DNA of 64,000 bases from Kurthia huakuii LAM0618 (GCF_000505545.1 NZ_AYTB01000008.1:620001-684000); one strand, 5' to 3'. Positions 47,650 through 57,225 are shown, numbered from the stretch's first letter. Made by a program: numbers and translations. The notes: generated by a model not told the origin, from the sequence alone.

Positions 47650-48423
47650 CTATTTTCCCTCAAATACTGGCTTGCGTTTTTCTACAAACGCTGTGATGCC
47701 TTCTTTTGCATCTTGTGTTTTAAAGCATGCTGCAAAGTGTTGTGCTTCCGCTTCTAATGTTTCCTTTAGATTCGGCGCATCGCCTAAACGTAGTAGGTCG
47801 ATTGCTGATTTTAATGCAAGCGGACTTTTTTCGGCAATGTTATGCGCTTTTTGAAGTACGCTTACTTTCAATTCCTCCTCTGGAAAATGCGCGTTAGCTA
47901 AACCCCACTGTACAGCTTCCTCACCTGTTAATGGTTCGGCCGTAAACATCATCTCTGCTGCTTTGGCAAGACCAACGTGGCTTGGCAGTCGTTGCGTACC
48001 ACCGTATCCTGGAATTAATCCAAGATTCAGCTCAGGAAGCCCAAGCTTGGCGTTGGACGCGACATATCGGATATGGCAGCTCATAGCTAACTCTAATCCA
48101 CCACCTAGCGCTGCACCATGAATGGCCGCGATAACGGGTTTCTCGAAAGTTTCGATTTTTCTGAAAATTTCATGCACAGTCATTGTCTGATCATGCATTT
48201 GTTTTTCCGTTTCAACTTGCGTAAACTCTTTAATGTCTGCGCCAGCTGAGAAAAATCGGCCTTCACCGTGAATGACGACAACACGTGTTTCTGAATCGGC
48301 CGCAATTTTATCAAATAAACCGTCAAGTTCGACGATAAGCGCATAGCTCATTGCATTCGCCGGTGGACGATTAATCGTAATGACTGCTACAGCGCCTTCT
48401 TTCGATAGTTGTAGAAAGCTCAT
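47650..48423 (-). CDS. Enoyl-CoA hydratase/isomerase family protein, YsiB-like
   Basis: 257 residues. Crotonase fold; hydrates enoyl-CoA in beta-oxidation. The oxyanion-hole segments are FSAGADIKEF near 58-67 and AIHGAALGGGLELAMSCHIRY near 100-120, with the catalytic Glu region LGLPELNLGLIPGYGGTQRL after it. In B. subtilis ysiB (fadB) has the same place between fadR and etfB. TAGGAGGG precedes the ATG. Confidence 0.93.
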   Translation of the reverse strand: MSFLQLSKEGAVAVITINRPPANAMSYALIVELDGLFDKIAADSETRVVVIHGEGRFFSAGADIKEFTQVETEKQMHDQTMTVHEIFRKIETFEKPVIAAIHGAALGGGLELAMSCHIRYVASNAKLGLPELNLGLIPGYGGTQRLPSHVGLAKAAEMMFTAEPLTGEEAVQWGLANAHFPEEELKVSVLQKAHNIAEKSPLALKSAIDLLRLGDAPNLKETLEAEAQHFAACFKTQDAKEGITAFVEKRKPVFEGK

Positions 48424-48474
48424 TCGCTAATTCCCTCCTATATGTAAGAGGCCGAGCATAACCCAGTCTCTAAA

Positions 48475-49056
48475 TTATGACTTAATACCATTCAGCAATA
48501 ACTCATATACTTTGGGTGCTAGTGCGAGTAAATCAAATTTCTGGTCTTTCATCACCCATGAAGTCGTTACTTCATCAATGGTGCCAAAAATGCATTGTCT
48601 CGCCAAACGAATGTCCATATCCGTTCTAAATTCACCTGCTTCAACACCCTCTTGTAAAATGTCATCGATCAACTCGAGATATCCTTTTAAAATGGCATTT
48701 ATTTTCACGCGAACTTCGATATTGGATTGGCGTAATTCTAGTTGTGTCACGATTCCAAGGTGTTTGTTATCCGTTTGTACGTTAAAGTGACTTTCAATCA
48801 TCTTATACAGTTTCTCGGAAGCTGCTTCATTGCGTCGTACAATCATTTGTAAGCGGTTAATAAAAACAGCCATCTTATCTTCAAAAACAGAAATTAAAAT
48901 ATCTTCTTTATTTTTAAAGTATAAATAAATGGTGCCATCTGCAACGCCGGCTTGCTTCGCGATTTTTGAAACTTGTGCTTGATGATAGCCGTTTTCTGCA
49001 ATGACAATCACTGCAGCATCGATAATTTGCTTATACTTCGGCTTTTCTTTCCTCAC
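48475..49056 (-). CDS. fadR: TetR-family fatty-acid degradation regulator FadR/YsiA
   Basis: 193 residues, starting at GTG. N-terminal TetR helix-turn-helix: ITENGYHQAQVSKIAKQAGV-type segment ending DGTIYLYFKNKEDIL (about 18-52), then a ligand-binding helical domain. In B. subtilis FadR represses the lcfA-fadR-etf operon and releases DNA when long-chain acyl-CoA binds. Operators matching its consensus lie directly upstream of this gene and upstream of lcfA, which supports autoregulation. Confidence 0.93.
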   Translation of the reverse strand: MRKEKPKYKQIIDAAVIVIAENGYHQAQVSKIAKQAGVADGTIYLYFKNKEDILISVFEDKMAVFINRLQMIVRRNEAASEKLYKMIESHFNVQTDNKHLGIVTQLELRQSNIEVRVKINAILKGYLELIDDILQEGVEAGEFRTDMDIRLARQCIFGTIDEVTTSWVMKDQKFDLLALAPKVYELLLNGIKS

Positions 49057-49082
49057 TTTGTATCACCACCATATCCAAAAAA

Positions 49083-49100
49083 TGAATGGTTATTCATTCA
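49083..49100. promoter_or_regulatory. FadR operator in front of fadR
   Basis: TGAATGGTTATTCATTCA matches the FadR consensus TGAATGAMTANTCATTCA at 16 of 18 positions and lies 27 bases upstream of the fadR start. Confidence 0.8.
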
Positions 49101-49133
49101 CACCTTTATAATAAATGCTTCTGGTAAGTTTTG

Positions 49134-50846
49134 TCAAGCAAGGTAATCATTTTCTTTTTGCTTTTCTTCATCAATTAATTGGCGACGTAAAATCTTCCCT
49201 ACCGCCGTCTTTGGTAACTCTTCTCTAAACTCATAAATACGCGGTACTTTATACGCCGCTAAACTTTGACGGCAATAGCGATTTAAGTCGTCCTCACTAA
49301 CAGTCGCGCCTTCTTTTAAGACGATAAATGCTTTTACCGTCTCGCCGCGATATGCATCTGGCACGCCGATAACGACACATTCTTGAATTGCCTCATGTTC
49401 ATATAACACTTCTTCAACTTCGCGTGGATAAATGTTGTAGCCCCCTGCGATAATAATATCTTTTTTACGGTCTACTACAAAGAAATAACCATGCTCGTTC
49501 ATATACCCCATATCGCCAGTTAATAGCCAACCATCGCGTAATGTTTGTGCAGTTTCTTCCGGACGATTCCAGTAACCTTTCATTACTTGTGGCCCTTTAA
49601 TGCAGATTTCTCCTACTTCACCAATAGGTAGCTCGGTCATTGTTATTGTATCCATAATCGCTGCATCTGTATCTGGCCACGGTACCCCAATAGAGCCTTT
49701 TACGCGCTGGTCCGTCCATAAAAAGTTCCCATGTGTGACTGGCGACGTTTCTGTTAGGCCATAGCCTTCTACTAATTTACCACCTGTTACTTTTTCGAAT
49801 TGCTCCTGTACCTCGACCGGTAACGGCGCCGAGCCACTAATACAAGCTTTAATCGATGATAAGTCATATTTCTCAAGCTCTGGGTGATTTAAAATACCAA
49901 TATAAATCGTTGGTGCTCCCGGGAAGAGTGTCGGTTTTTGCTTGTCGATTGTTTTCAGCATTTCCGTCGCATCAAATTTTGGTACTAAGAGCATTTTCAG
50001 CCCTTTCATCACGCTTAATGCGAGTACGGTCGTCATGCCATACACATGGAAAAACGGTAATACGCCAAGCACAATATCTTGCTCACGCTCTTGTTCTGGA
50101 ACGCGATAATCTGTCGTCCACATCGCACAAGCTTGCACATTCGAGACAATATTACGGTGGGTCAACATGACACCTTTTGGAAAACCTGTTGTACCACCTG
50201 TATATTGCAACAACGCTAAATCATGATTAAAATCAAACGCTTCATCTAATGCAGGCGCTGTTTCAGGCGTTGTACGCAAAATTTCTGTAAACAAATGATT
50301 GACCCCATGATGCTCAACCGATACTTTGAAACCATATTCCTTTTTCTGCATAAATGGATAGACAACGTTTTTTGGGAATGGCAAGAAATCTTTTATGCCG
50401 GTCACAACAATATGCTCCAACTCCGTCTCATTCCACGCTTTCATAATACGCGGATACAAAATATCGAGCGTCACGATTAATTTAGCACCAGAATCTTTTA
50501 ATTGGTACGCTACTTCTCGCTCCGTATAAAGTGGATTGGTCATGACAACGGTACAACCTGCATACATCGCACCAAAAAAACTAATAACTGCTTGTGGTGT
50601 ATTCGGTAGCATAATCGCTATACGATCACCTTTTTGAAGCCCTAACTTTTGAAGATAATTTGCAAATTTATACGCATATTGCTGTAACTCTTTGAAACGA
50701 ACTTCTTTGCCCATAAAATAAATCGCGACGTCATCCGGTGTCTTTTCTGCTACTTCTGTTAAATATTGTTGCAGCGGTATCTCCCGATAATCGAGTGATG
50801 TTGGAACTTCTTTCGGATAACTTTTCAGCCAAAGTTTCTCAGTCAC
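49134..50846 (-). CDS. lcfA: Long-chain acyl-CoA synthetase LcfA
   Basis: 570 residues from the GTG at 50846, with AGGGG nine bases upstream; the TTG at 50852 is too near that site. Activates fatty acids with ATP and CoA. AMP-binding motif LLQYTGGTTGFPKGVM near 212-227, YGLTETSPVTH near 355, and the hinge/second core GYWNRPEETAQTLRDGWLLTGDMGYMNEHG (landmarks 425-455). C-terminal catalytic Lys in KTAVGKILRRQL. First gene of the fatty-acid degradation operon. Confidence 0.96.
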   Translation of the reverse strand: MTEKLWLKSYPKEVPTSLDYREIPLQQYLTEVAEKTPDDVAIYFMGKEVRFKELQQYAYKFANYLQKLGLQKGDRIAIMLPNTPQAVISFFGAMYAGCTVVMTNPLYTEREVAYQLKDSGAKLIVTLDILYPRIMKAWNETELEHIVVTGIKDFLPFPKNVVYPFMQKKEYGFKVSVEHHGVNHLFTEILRTTPETAPALDEAFDFNHDLALLQYTGGTTGFPKGVMLTHRNIVSNVQACAMWTTDYRVPEQEREQDIVLGVLPFFHVYGMTTVLALSVMKGLKMLLVPKFDATEMLKTIDKQKPTLFPGAPTIYIGILNHPELEKYDLSSIKACISGSAPLPVEVQEQFEKVTGGKLVEGYGLTETSPVTHGNFLWTDQRVKGSIGVPWPDTDAAIMDTITMTELPIGEVGEICIKGPQVMKGYWNRPEETAQTLRDGWLLTGDMGYMNEHGYFFVVDRKKDIIIAGGYNIYPREVEEVLYEHEAIQECVVIGVPDAYRGETVKAFIVLKEGATVSEDDLNRYCRQSLAAYKVPRIYEFREELPKTAVGKILRRQLIDEEKQKENDYLA

Positions 50847-50914
50847 TTGCAAACACCCCTTTGCAATAATAAGTTAAAAACTTACTTTTAGTATATCGGA
50901 CGCCGCAAGAACTT

Positions 50915-50932
50915 TCAATGAATAGTCGCTCA
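50915..50932. promoter_or_regulatory. FadR operator in front of lcfA
   Basis: TCAATGAATAGTCGCTCA matches the FadR consensus at 15 of 18 positions, about 70 bases upstream of lcfA. Confidence 0.7.
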
Positions 50933-51082
50933 TTTTTTTGTTTTTTCGAGAAAATAAGTAACCGAAGCAGAATCATCAATTTCGATTTAGTTATTAAAAT
51001 CTGCTACGATGTGACATGCCAATACGAGCTCGCTATTGTGCCATCAGCCATTTGCTACGAGCACATGTCACATGTATTAATA

Positions 51083-51716
51083 AATGCGCGAAACTAATCT
51101 AGCTGTCAGAAATCGCTCATGAGCTCGAGTAGCGTGTTTTGGATACAACATAGTTGAGAATAAGTGACAACTATAGCCTATTCACATAGTTAAAAATGGT
51201 CGTTTAGTAAACATCGTGCATATGCTGTCAACAAAAATTTTTATTTACGCATTATTTCTCAAATCATTATTATTTTTAAGAACTCGATTTTCGCTATTTT
51301 GCCCGTTAGGATTTCAAAATGCCCCTTTTTTCGTTTCTAACGGGCATTTTCAGCACAAAAAAATTCGTTTTTTCGACGCACGTGTCATTTATTTTTCAAA
51401 ATACAAAATGCGACACGCTGCTATGCTCGTCTCATTGGCTTGTGTTGAACAGGGCGATTTTCATTGAAAAAACAGCCAAAAATAACTTCTAACGGGCATT
51501 TTTTGTCCCATTTTATACAACGCTCGTTACGATTGTTTTGTAACTATCGCCAGTCATATGCTAATCATTTGTGAAAAAAGAGGTTATGAACAAATTGTTA
51601 GCATTTTTACAGGCTTATTCACATAATGCTGTCGCATATTTAAATATATGTTGTACCGGAAACACGCTATTCGAGCTCATAAGTGATTTCTGAGAGCTCC
51701 TACGCCGTTAGCGCAT
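51083..51716. mobile_element. Element of about 634 bp with long terminal inverted repeats and no coding gene
   Basis: The left arm 51101-51152 and the right arm 51647-51698 (both 52 bases) are inverted copies with about seven differences; shared core pieces are TCAGAAATC, ATGAGCTCGA and TAGCGTGTTT. A looser match including ATGCGC extends the arms to 51083 and 51716. Inside are a perfect 9-bp dyad GCCCGTTAG/CTAACGGGC (51308-51352 region), a third copy of CTAACGGGCATTTT near 51490 and a CGTGTC/GACACG dyad. A separate 10-bp dyad ATGTGACATG/CATGTCACAT (51009-51073) lies just outside. No ORF has a ribosome binding site or a transposase motif. It fits a MITE or an IS remnant; a structural or regulatory role is also possible. 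Confidence 0.6.
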
Positions 51717-51718
51717 TA

Positions 51719-51750
51719 AAAAAGAGGCTGCCATAAGCGCAACCTCTTTT
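51719..51750 (-). terminator. Terminator downstream of the DUF350 gene
   Basis: GAGGcTGC/GCAaCCTC hairpin with A- and T-runs; the minus-strand T-run abuts the right arm of the inverted-repeat element. Confidence 0.82.
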
Positions 51751-51755
51751 TGCCA

Positions 51756-52169
51756 TTAAGGAATCGTCGAACCGATCACAAATGACAACCCTAGCGAAAT
51801 CGCAAATGAAATAAAGCCAACAGCCTTATTGCCTTTCGCAATTTCCTTATCGACATCTAATCGTGGTGTAACAAATTCAAATAATAAATACGCAACGATT
51901 AACAACACAAAGCCAAACATGCCCCAGCCAATCGTTGCGAGTAATGTGGCATGGTGCTCAATTGAATAACGAAAGACATTACAAATCCCAATAATCTTCC
52001 CGCCGGTCGCAAGCGCTACGGCGATATTGCCCTTTTGAATCTCTTCCCAGTTTTTATAGCGCGTGACGACTTCAAACATCGCCATTGCAACGAGCAAACA
52101 CAGTAACACAACCGTATAATAGCCCGTCATTTGTACAACTGGGTGTTGCCAAAATGCGTCCATGAGCAT
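51756..52169 (-). CDS. yshE: DUF350 membrane protein YshE
   Basis: 137 residues with four hydrophobic segments. Internal similarity between the two halves (NWEEIQKGNIAVALATGGKIIGIC and VDKEIAKGNKAVGFISFAISLGL) shows the duplicated DUF350 unit. It takes the yshE place between lcfA and mutS2. Function unknown; DUF350 proteins elsewhere are near stress or phage-shock genes. The start may be the ATG at 52169 or the one two codons later; AGAGG lies before both. Confidence 0.88.
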   Translation of the reverse strand: MLMDAFWQHPVVQMTGYYTVVLLCLLVAMAMFEVVTRYKNWEEIQKGNIAVALATGGKIIGICNVFRYSIEHHATLLATIGWGMFGFVLLIVAYLLFEFVTPRLDVDKEIAKGNKAVGFISFAISLGLSFVIGSTIP

Positions 52170-52178
52170 CCATCCTCT

Positions 52179-54548
52179 CTATTTAAATTCTACAACCGTG
52201 ACGCCGTAGCCACCTTCATTGGCATTGCCAAAGTGATAGCTTTTCACGCGTGGATGGCGTTTTAGTAATTGCTGAATTCCTTCGCGTAAAGCACCCGTTC
52301 CTTTACCATGAATGATTGAAACTTGGTGATAATTCGATAGTAGCGCATCGTCTAAATACTTTTCAGTACGATGCATGGCGTCCTCGTAACGTTCGCCGCG
52401 CAAATCTAATTCTAGTTTGACTGCCTGACTACGATTGCGCACATTCGACACATTGACCGTATCGTTTACTTTTTCAGGTTTAATATATTGTAAGTCATCT
52501 TCTGGTAATTTCATTTTTAAAATACCGATTTGAACGACCCATTCACCAGATTTATCTTTTTTAAGTAATGTACCGCGTTGGCCATAGCTCAACACTTTTA
52601 CTTCATCGCCGACTTGTAGTTCTTGGGCGCGCGCATTCAGTTGGCGTTGCTTTTTCAGCACGCGATTTTCTTGCGCTGGAGTTGCTTCATCTAAGCGTTT
52701 TCTAGCATCGATAATTTCATGCTCTTTCACCGCTTCGTTCGCGCGGTGTTGCATTTTGTGCAATTCATCGATAACATCTTCCGCTTCACGTTTTGCTTCA
52801 TCAACGATTTTACGCGCTTTTTCTTTCGCTTTTTGCGTTAACTCGTCTTTCGTCGCCTCATATTCCGCCATCTTGTTATCTAAATCTGCACGCAACACAT
52901 TCGCTTCTGCTACTAAACGAGCAGATTCTTCAGCATCTTTTTCCGCTTGAATACGCGACGCTTCAAGTGACGCAATCATCGATTCTACTTCATGTGTTTC
53001 AGTACCTGTGTAAGATTTCGCCGTATCGATAATATGCGCCGGTAACCCTAGACGTTGTGAAATCTCAAAGGCATTTGAACGCCCTGGTACACCGATTAAT
53101 AAACGGTATGTTGGGCTTAGCGTATCGACATTAAATTCCATACTCGCATTAATAACCCCTGGGCGGTTATACCCGTATGCCTTTAATTCAGGATAGTGCG
53201 TTGTCGCCATAACACGTGCGCCACGACCATGTACTTCATCTAAAATAGAAATCGCTAGTGCTGCCCCTTCTTGCGGGTCCGTCCCTGCGCCTAATTCATC
53301 GAATAATACGAGTGATTCATGGTCAAATTCATGTAAAATATCGACGATGTTGACCATATGGCTGGAGAACGTTGATAAGCTTTGTTCGATTGATTGCTCA
53401 TCGCCAATATCTGCAAATAGTTGCGTAAACACTGCCAGTTCCGAGCCATCAAGCGCTGGTACTGGTAACCCTGCCTGCGCCATTAATGTACACAAACCAA
53501 TTGTTTTTAATGTTACGGTTTTACCACCTGTGTTGGGGCCGGTAATGACGATGGCCGTCACATCATCGCCAAACTCGATATCATTCGCTACAGCCATATC
53601 GATATCGAGTAATGGGTGGCGTGCTTTCGTCAGCTTCATATAGCCGCGGTCATTCATTTTTGGCATCGTACATTTATGTGCTTGACCATATTTTGCTTTC
53701 GCTAATACGACGTCAATCGCGCCTAAAATTTGAACGAGCACAAATAAACTATGCGCCACTTCTTGTACTTGTGCAGATAGCGCCATTAAAATGCGGTCTA
53801 CTTCTGCTTTTTCTTTTACTTTTAAGCCTTGAATTTCATTGTTTGCTTGTACAACGGCATCTGGCTCAATGTACAATGTTTGACCTGATGCAGATTGGTC
53901 ATGAATGACGCCACCATAATGACTGCGATACTCAGCTTTTACTGGGATTACGAAGCGGTCGTTACGAATCGTAATAATCGAATCCGACAGCATTTTCGCA
54001 GCAGCGCTCCCACGCGTTAAGCTCGCTAAACGATCGCGTACGCGGCCTTCTTGTGTACGCAGTTGCGTTCGGATACCGCGCAGTGCTTGACTCGCCGAAT
54101 CCATTACTTTGGCATTGTCATCAATGCAGCTATTAATTTCGTGCTGTAAACCTGTTAAAATCGGCAAATCTTCTTTTTTTGCTTCAAATAATGGAATCGC
54201 GACTTCATCGTCCGCGACAACATTGTCGATAAATTCGCGGAAAATGCGGCTTGCACGAATCGTACTTGAAATTTCCATTAATTCTTTTGGACTCAGCATC
54301 CCACCAATTTGCGCTCGGCGTGCATGTGGGCGAACGTCAAAAATACCGCCCATTGGCACGCTCCCTTTTAAGCGTAAAATCGATAATGCTTCATCCATTT
54401 CTGCTAGTAAGCCTTGTACTGCTTCTAGCTCTGTTTCGGGTGCTAACTTCGCTAACCCTTCTTGTCCAAGTGAACACGTCGCAAAACTTGCTACTTGCTC
54501 ACGTACTTTATCAAACTCTAGTGTTTTCAATGCGCGCTCGGCGATCAT
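52179..54548 (-). CDS. mutS2: MutS2 ATPase/endonuclease
   Basis: 789 residues. Walker A ITGPNTGGKTVTLKT (about 330) and the ABC-type signature and Walker B (LVLFDELGAGTDP) mark the MutS ATPase. The C-terminal Smr domain has LDLRG (start) and HGKGTGALR, which carries nuclease activity in the family. Unlike MutS it lacks the mismatch-binding N domain. It acts against recombination and on stalled, collided ribosomes in Bacillales. Order polX-mutS2-yshE is as in B. subtilis. Confidence 0.97.
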   Translation of the reverse strand: MIAERALKTLEFDKVREQVASFATCSLGQEGLAKLAPETELEAVQGLLAEMDEALSILRLKGSVPMGGIFDVRPHARRAQIGGMLSPKELMEISSTIRASRIFREFIDNVVADDEVAIPLFEAKKEDLPILTGLQHEINSCIDDNAKVMDSASQALRGIRTQLRTQEGRVRDRLASLTRGSAAAKMLSDSIITIRNDRFVIPVKAEYRSHYGGVIHDQSASGQTLYIEPDAVVQANNEIQGLKVKEKAEVDRILMALSAQVQEVAHSLFVLVQILGAIDVVLAKAKYGQAHKCTMPKMNDRGYMKLTKARHPLLDIDMAVANDIEFGDDVTAIVITGPNTGGKTVTLKTIGLCTLMAQAGLPVPALDGSELAVFTQLFADIGDEQSIEQSLSTFSSHMVNIVDILHEFDHESLVLFDELGAGTDPQEGAALAISILDEVHGRGARVMATTHYPELKAYGYNRPGVINASMEFNVDTLSPTYRLLIGVPGRSNAFEISQRLGLPAHIIDTAKSYTGTETHEVESMIASLEASRIQAEKDAEESARLVAEANVLRADLDNKMAEYEATKDELTQKAKEKARKIVDEAKREAEDVIDELHKMQHRANEAVKEHEIIDARKRLDEATPAQENRVLKKQRQLNARAQELQVGDEVKVLSYGQRGTLLKKDKSGEWVVQIGILKMKLPEDDLQYIKPEKVNDTVNVSNVRNRSQAVKLELDLRGERYEDAMHRTEKYLDDALLSNYHQVSIIHGKGTGALREGIQQLLKRHPRVKSYHFGNANEGGYGVTVVEFK

Positions 54549-54560
54549 TCAAAACGCCTC

Positions 54561-56270
54561 CTACTTGTTATTTAAAAACGCCATGAACTGCTCAAAGCTC
54601 CATGTGTTGACAATCATGTCCTTATAAAGCCATGCTTTTTGTGCATACTTTGTCCCGATATCCATATAGCGTAGCTGCTCGGTCGCATGGGCATCGGTAT
54701 TAATCGCAACCGGTACGCCCGCTTCTGCGGCCATTTCTAAATGCGCCACACATAAATCAAAGCGGTACGGATTGGCATTCAACTCTAAAATTTTACCATA
54801 TTCTTTCGCCCATGCAATCAGCTGCGCTACATCGGGGTTATAGCCATCACGTTGATGGATGACGCGTCCTGTTGGATGTGCAATCATATCGACATGTGGA
54901 TTTTTCAGCGCATTATGCAAGCGCTCCATAATTTGCGCCTGTGGTTGTGAGAAACTGGAGTGAATCGATGCAATGACAAAATCTAAGCTCGCCATCACGT
55001 CATCGCTAAAATCGAGCGAACCATCCGGTAAAATATCCATCTCTGTACCGCGTAACAACTGGAACTCAGGGTGCGCATGATTAAAGGCATAAATCTCTTG
55101 TTTTTGCTGCTCTAATCGTTCCGGTGTCAAGCCATTTGCCACTCTTAAATAGTGCGAGTGGTCGGTAATTACGCCATAATCATAGCCGCGTGCAATCAAC
55201 GCCTCGCCCATTTCACGAACGCTATGCGCCCCGTCCGACCAAGTCGTATGCATATGTAAATCACTGCGAATATCTGCTAGCGTCACGAGCTTTGGAATCT
55301 CGGCGTGGCGCTCAAACTCCGCGTGACCAGTACGCAATGTTGGTGGAATAAATGGCAACGCAAAATGATTGAAAAAAGCTTGCTCTGTGTCAAATGTTAA
55401 CACAGAACCGTCCGCTTGTTCGACACCGTACTCACTAATCTTTTCGCCGCGCTCTTTTGCGATTTGGCGCATGCGTACATTATGTTCTTTTGAACCGGTA
55501 AAATGGTGCAGTGCTGTCGGGTATTCTGCATCGCTCACAATGCGAAAATCAGCATTTGCAGCATCATCCCCTGCTAAAACAACGGAAATTTTCGTCTCAC
55601 CGGCTGCGATAATTTCTTCATATGGCAGTGTAGCTAATAATTTTTCTTTGACGATTAATGGCTCTGCCGAAGCAATAATAAAATCGATATCTTTACTCGT
55701 TTCGGTGACGCGGCGGAATGAACCCGCAACAGAAAAGCGTGTAATTTCAGCGATGTCTGCTAACAGCTCATTGATGTCCCGCACGTTTTCCTCTAGCTGC
55801 CATACCGGATGGCGCTCCGAACGCTTGCCAAATGTTTCAAGTTCTTTTAAAAGTTTTTCAACTGTTTTTTTACCGAAACCAGCAAGTTCACTCACTTTTC
55901 CAGACTCACATGCTTCCTTTAAGCTAGTTGCCGAATCAATACCTAATTCCTTATACAACTTTGCAATCTTTTTGCCACCGAGCCCTGGGATTTTTAATAA
56001 TGGCGGTAAGCCGGCTGGTACGTCCGCTTTTAATGACACTAAATCACTTGATTCACCTGTTTGTAATAAATCGTGAATGACTGCTGATGTCCCTTTACCA
56101 ATGCCTTTAATTTTCGTCACATCATCGATTTCTTCGATGCTTCGCGGGTCATTTTCAAGCGCCGCAGCAGCCTTACGAAACGCCGCAATTTTAAATGGAT
56201 TTTCTCCTTTTAATTCTAAATAAATCGCAATCGTTTCAAGCGTGTTAATGATTTTCTTTTTGTTCATCAT
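54561..56270 (-). CDS. polX: DNA polymerase/3'-5' exonuclease PolX
   Basis: 569 residues from the ATG at 56270 (MMNKKK), with AAGGAG six bases upstream; the longer frame to 56351 runs through the terminator. Family X polymerase core: helix-hairpin-helix segments (KIKGIGKGTSAVI, LLKIPGLGGKKI), nucleotidyl transferase residues SFRRVTETSKDIDFIIAS and the third Asp in NADFRIV. C-terminal PHP exonuclease domain with SDLHMHTTWSDG and later IASIHSSFS, NTDAHAT. A gap-filling repair enzyme. Confidence 0.96.
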   Translation of the reverse strand: MMNKKKIINTLETIAIYLELKGENPFKIAAFRKAAAALENDPRSIEEIDDVTKIKGIGKGTSAVIHDLLQTGESSDLVSLKADVPAGLPPLLKIPGLGGKKIAKLYKELGIDSATSLKEACESGKVSELAGFGKKTVEKLLKELETFGKRSERHPVWQLEENVRDINELLADIAEITRFSVAGSFRRVTETSKDIDFIIASAEPLIVKEKLLATLPYEEIIAAGETKISVVLAGDDAANADFRIVSDAEYPTALHHFTGSKEHNVRMRQIAKERGEKISEYGVEQADGSVLTFDTEQAFFNHFALPFIPPTLRTGHAEFERHAEIPKLVTLADIRSDLHMHTTWSDGAHSVREMGEALIARGYDYGVITDHSHYLRVANGLTPERLEQQKQEIYAFNHAHPEFQLLRGTEMDILPDGSLDFSDDVMASLDFVIASIHSSFSQPQAQIMERLHNALKNPHVDMIAHPTGRVIHQRDGYNPDVAQLIAWAKEYGKILELNANPYRFDLCVAHLEMAAEAGVPVAINTDAHATEQLRYMDIGTKYAQKAWLYKDMIVNTWSFEQFMAFLNNK

Positions 56271-56286
56271 CTGCATCTCCTTGTAA

Positions 56287-56325
56287 GAAAAAACGAGCGC
56301 CCACAACAGTAGGCGCCCGCTTTTT
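56287..56325 (-). terminator. Terminator between cvpA and polX
   Basis: CGaGCGCC/GGCGCcCG hairpin (56294-56319) with a minus-strand T-run. It precedes polX by 17 bases, so polX must be read through or have its own promoter. Confidence 0.75.
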
Positions 56326-56329
56326 GTTA

Positions 56330-56869
56330 TTATTTCGTATAAACGAACCACAATTGTTGGAACATTGTCGAAATGAGTGGTGTATATTTAAGTATTAAGT
56401 TTGTTAAAATAGAACTGTCAATGAAGTTCTGAATACTTTCTACAGGTAATAGCGCCAAAATGTAAAGTACGAAGAATAACATCACGTACACTTGGATAAA
56501 GCCTAGTAAACCACCTAGAAGACGGTTGAAGCCACCAAGCACTGGCACATACTGCACAAAGTTAAACAATGAAGCAATCAATTTAAAGATAAATTTGACG
56601 ATAAAGAAAATAACGACAAACGCCAAAATATTATAAAATGTTTGCATCAAGTCTACACCGTCCATGCCAAACTTCAGCGCTGTTTCATCGCTAACAGTTG
56701 GGTATGGTACGTACATGACAAATTTTTCAGCTAATGCTTGATAGCTGATAAGCGCTAAAATAAGCGCCACGATAAGTCCTACTAAGTTAACAAGCTGATA
56801 CAGTACGCCGCGACCGACGCCTGTGAGCACACCTGCAATTAGTAATATAATAATGATTAAATCAATCAT
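56330..56869 (-). CDS. cvpA: CvpA-family membrane protein YshB
   Basis: 179 residues with four hydrophobic segments; the start IDLIIIILLIAGVLTGVGRGVLYQLVNLVG matches the CvpA family. E. coli CvpA is needed for colicin V production and bile resistance. The Bacillus homologue yshB lies between zapA and polX. The gene overlaps zapA by eight bases. Confidence 0.9.
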   Translation of the reverse strand: MIDLIIIILLIAGVLTGVGRGVLYQLVNLVGLIVALILALISYQALAEKFVMYVPYPTVSDETALKFGMDGVDLMQTFYNILAFVVIFFIVKFIFKLIASLFNFVQYVPVLGGFNRLLGGLLGFIQVYVMLFFVLYILALLPVESIQNFIDSSILTNLILKYTPLISTMFQQLWFVYTK

Positions 56870-57134
56870 TCACGTCATCCTTTAATTTTTTGAGTTGTGC
56901 TTCTAATTCATCGATGCGTTGCTTATATTTCATCGAATCATTGACGGCATTTACCGCTGTCAAAACGGCGAGTTTGGCAATATCTAAAGAAGGGCTGGCG
57001 TTGCGAATACCGCGCATTTGTTCATCAACAGTGCTTGCCACATGCCTCATATGACTTGGCGATTCCGTTCCCACCATGTTATAGGTTTGTCCATAAATAT
57101 TTACAGAAATACGATTTAAGCGTTGCTCTGACAA
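56862..57134 (-). CDS. zapA: Cell division protein ZapA
   Basis: 90 residues from the TTG at 57134 (LSEQRLNRISVNIYGQTYNM), with GGAGGGA seven bases upstream; the frame further upstream has no site. A small FtsZ-bundling protein with an N-terminal beta motif (SVNIYGQTYNMVG) and a C-terminal coiled coil (RIDELEAQLKKLKDDV). DIAKLAVLTAVNAVNDSM is the family's conserved helix. Confidence 0.92.
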   Translation of the reverse strand: MSEQRLNRISVNIYGQTYNMVGTESPSHMRHVASTVDEQMRGIRNASPSLDIAKLAVLTAVNAVNDSMKYKQRIDELEAQLKKLKDDVND

Positions 57135-57225
57135 TGCCCGTTCCCTCCTTTTAAATCCTATTTCTAATAATACCATGAAATTGAATATCATGTGAATAAT
57201 CTACTAAAAGAAAGGACGAGAAATT

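Noticed and set aside
51216..51467. 83-codon + strand open frame inside the inverted-repeat element
   Set aside because: No ribosome binding site and no transposase-like motif; it runs through dyads and looks non-coding.
50940..51755. CRISPR array in the repeat-rich region
   Set aside because: The repeats are inverted, few and unevenly spaced; there is no regular repeat-spacer pattern and no cas gene.
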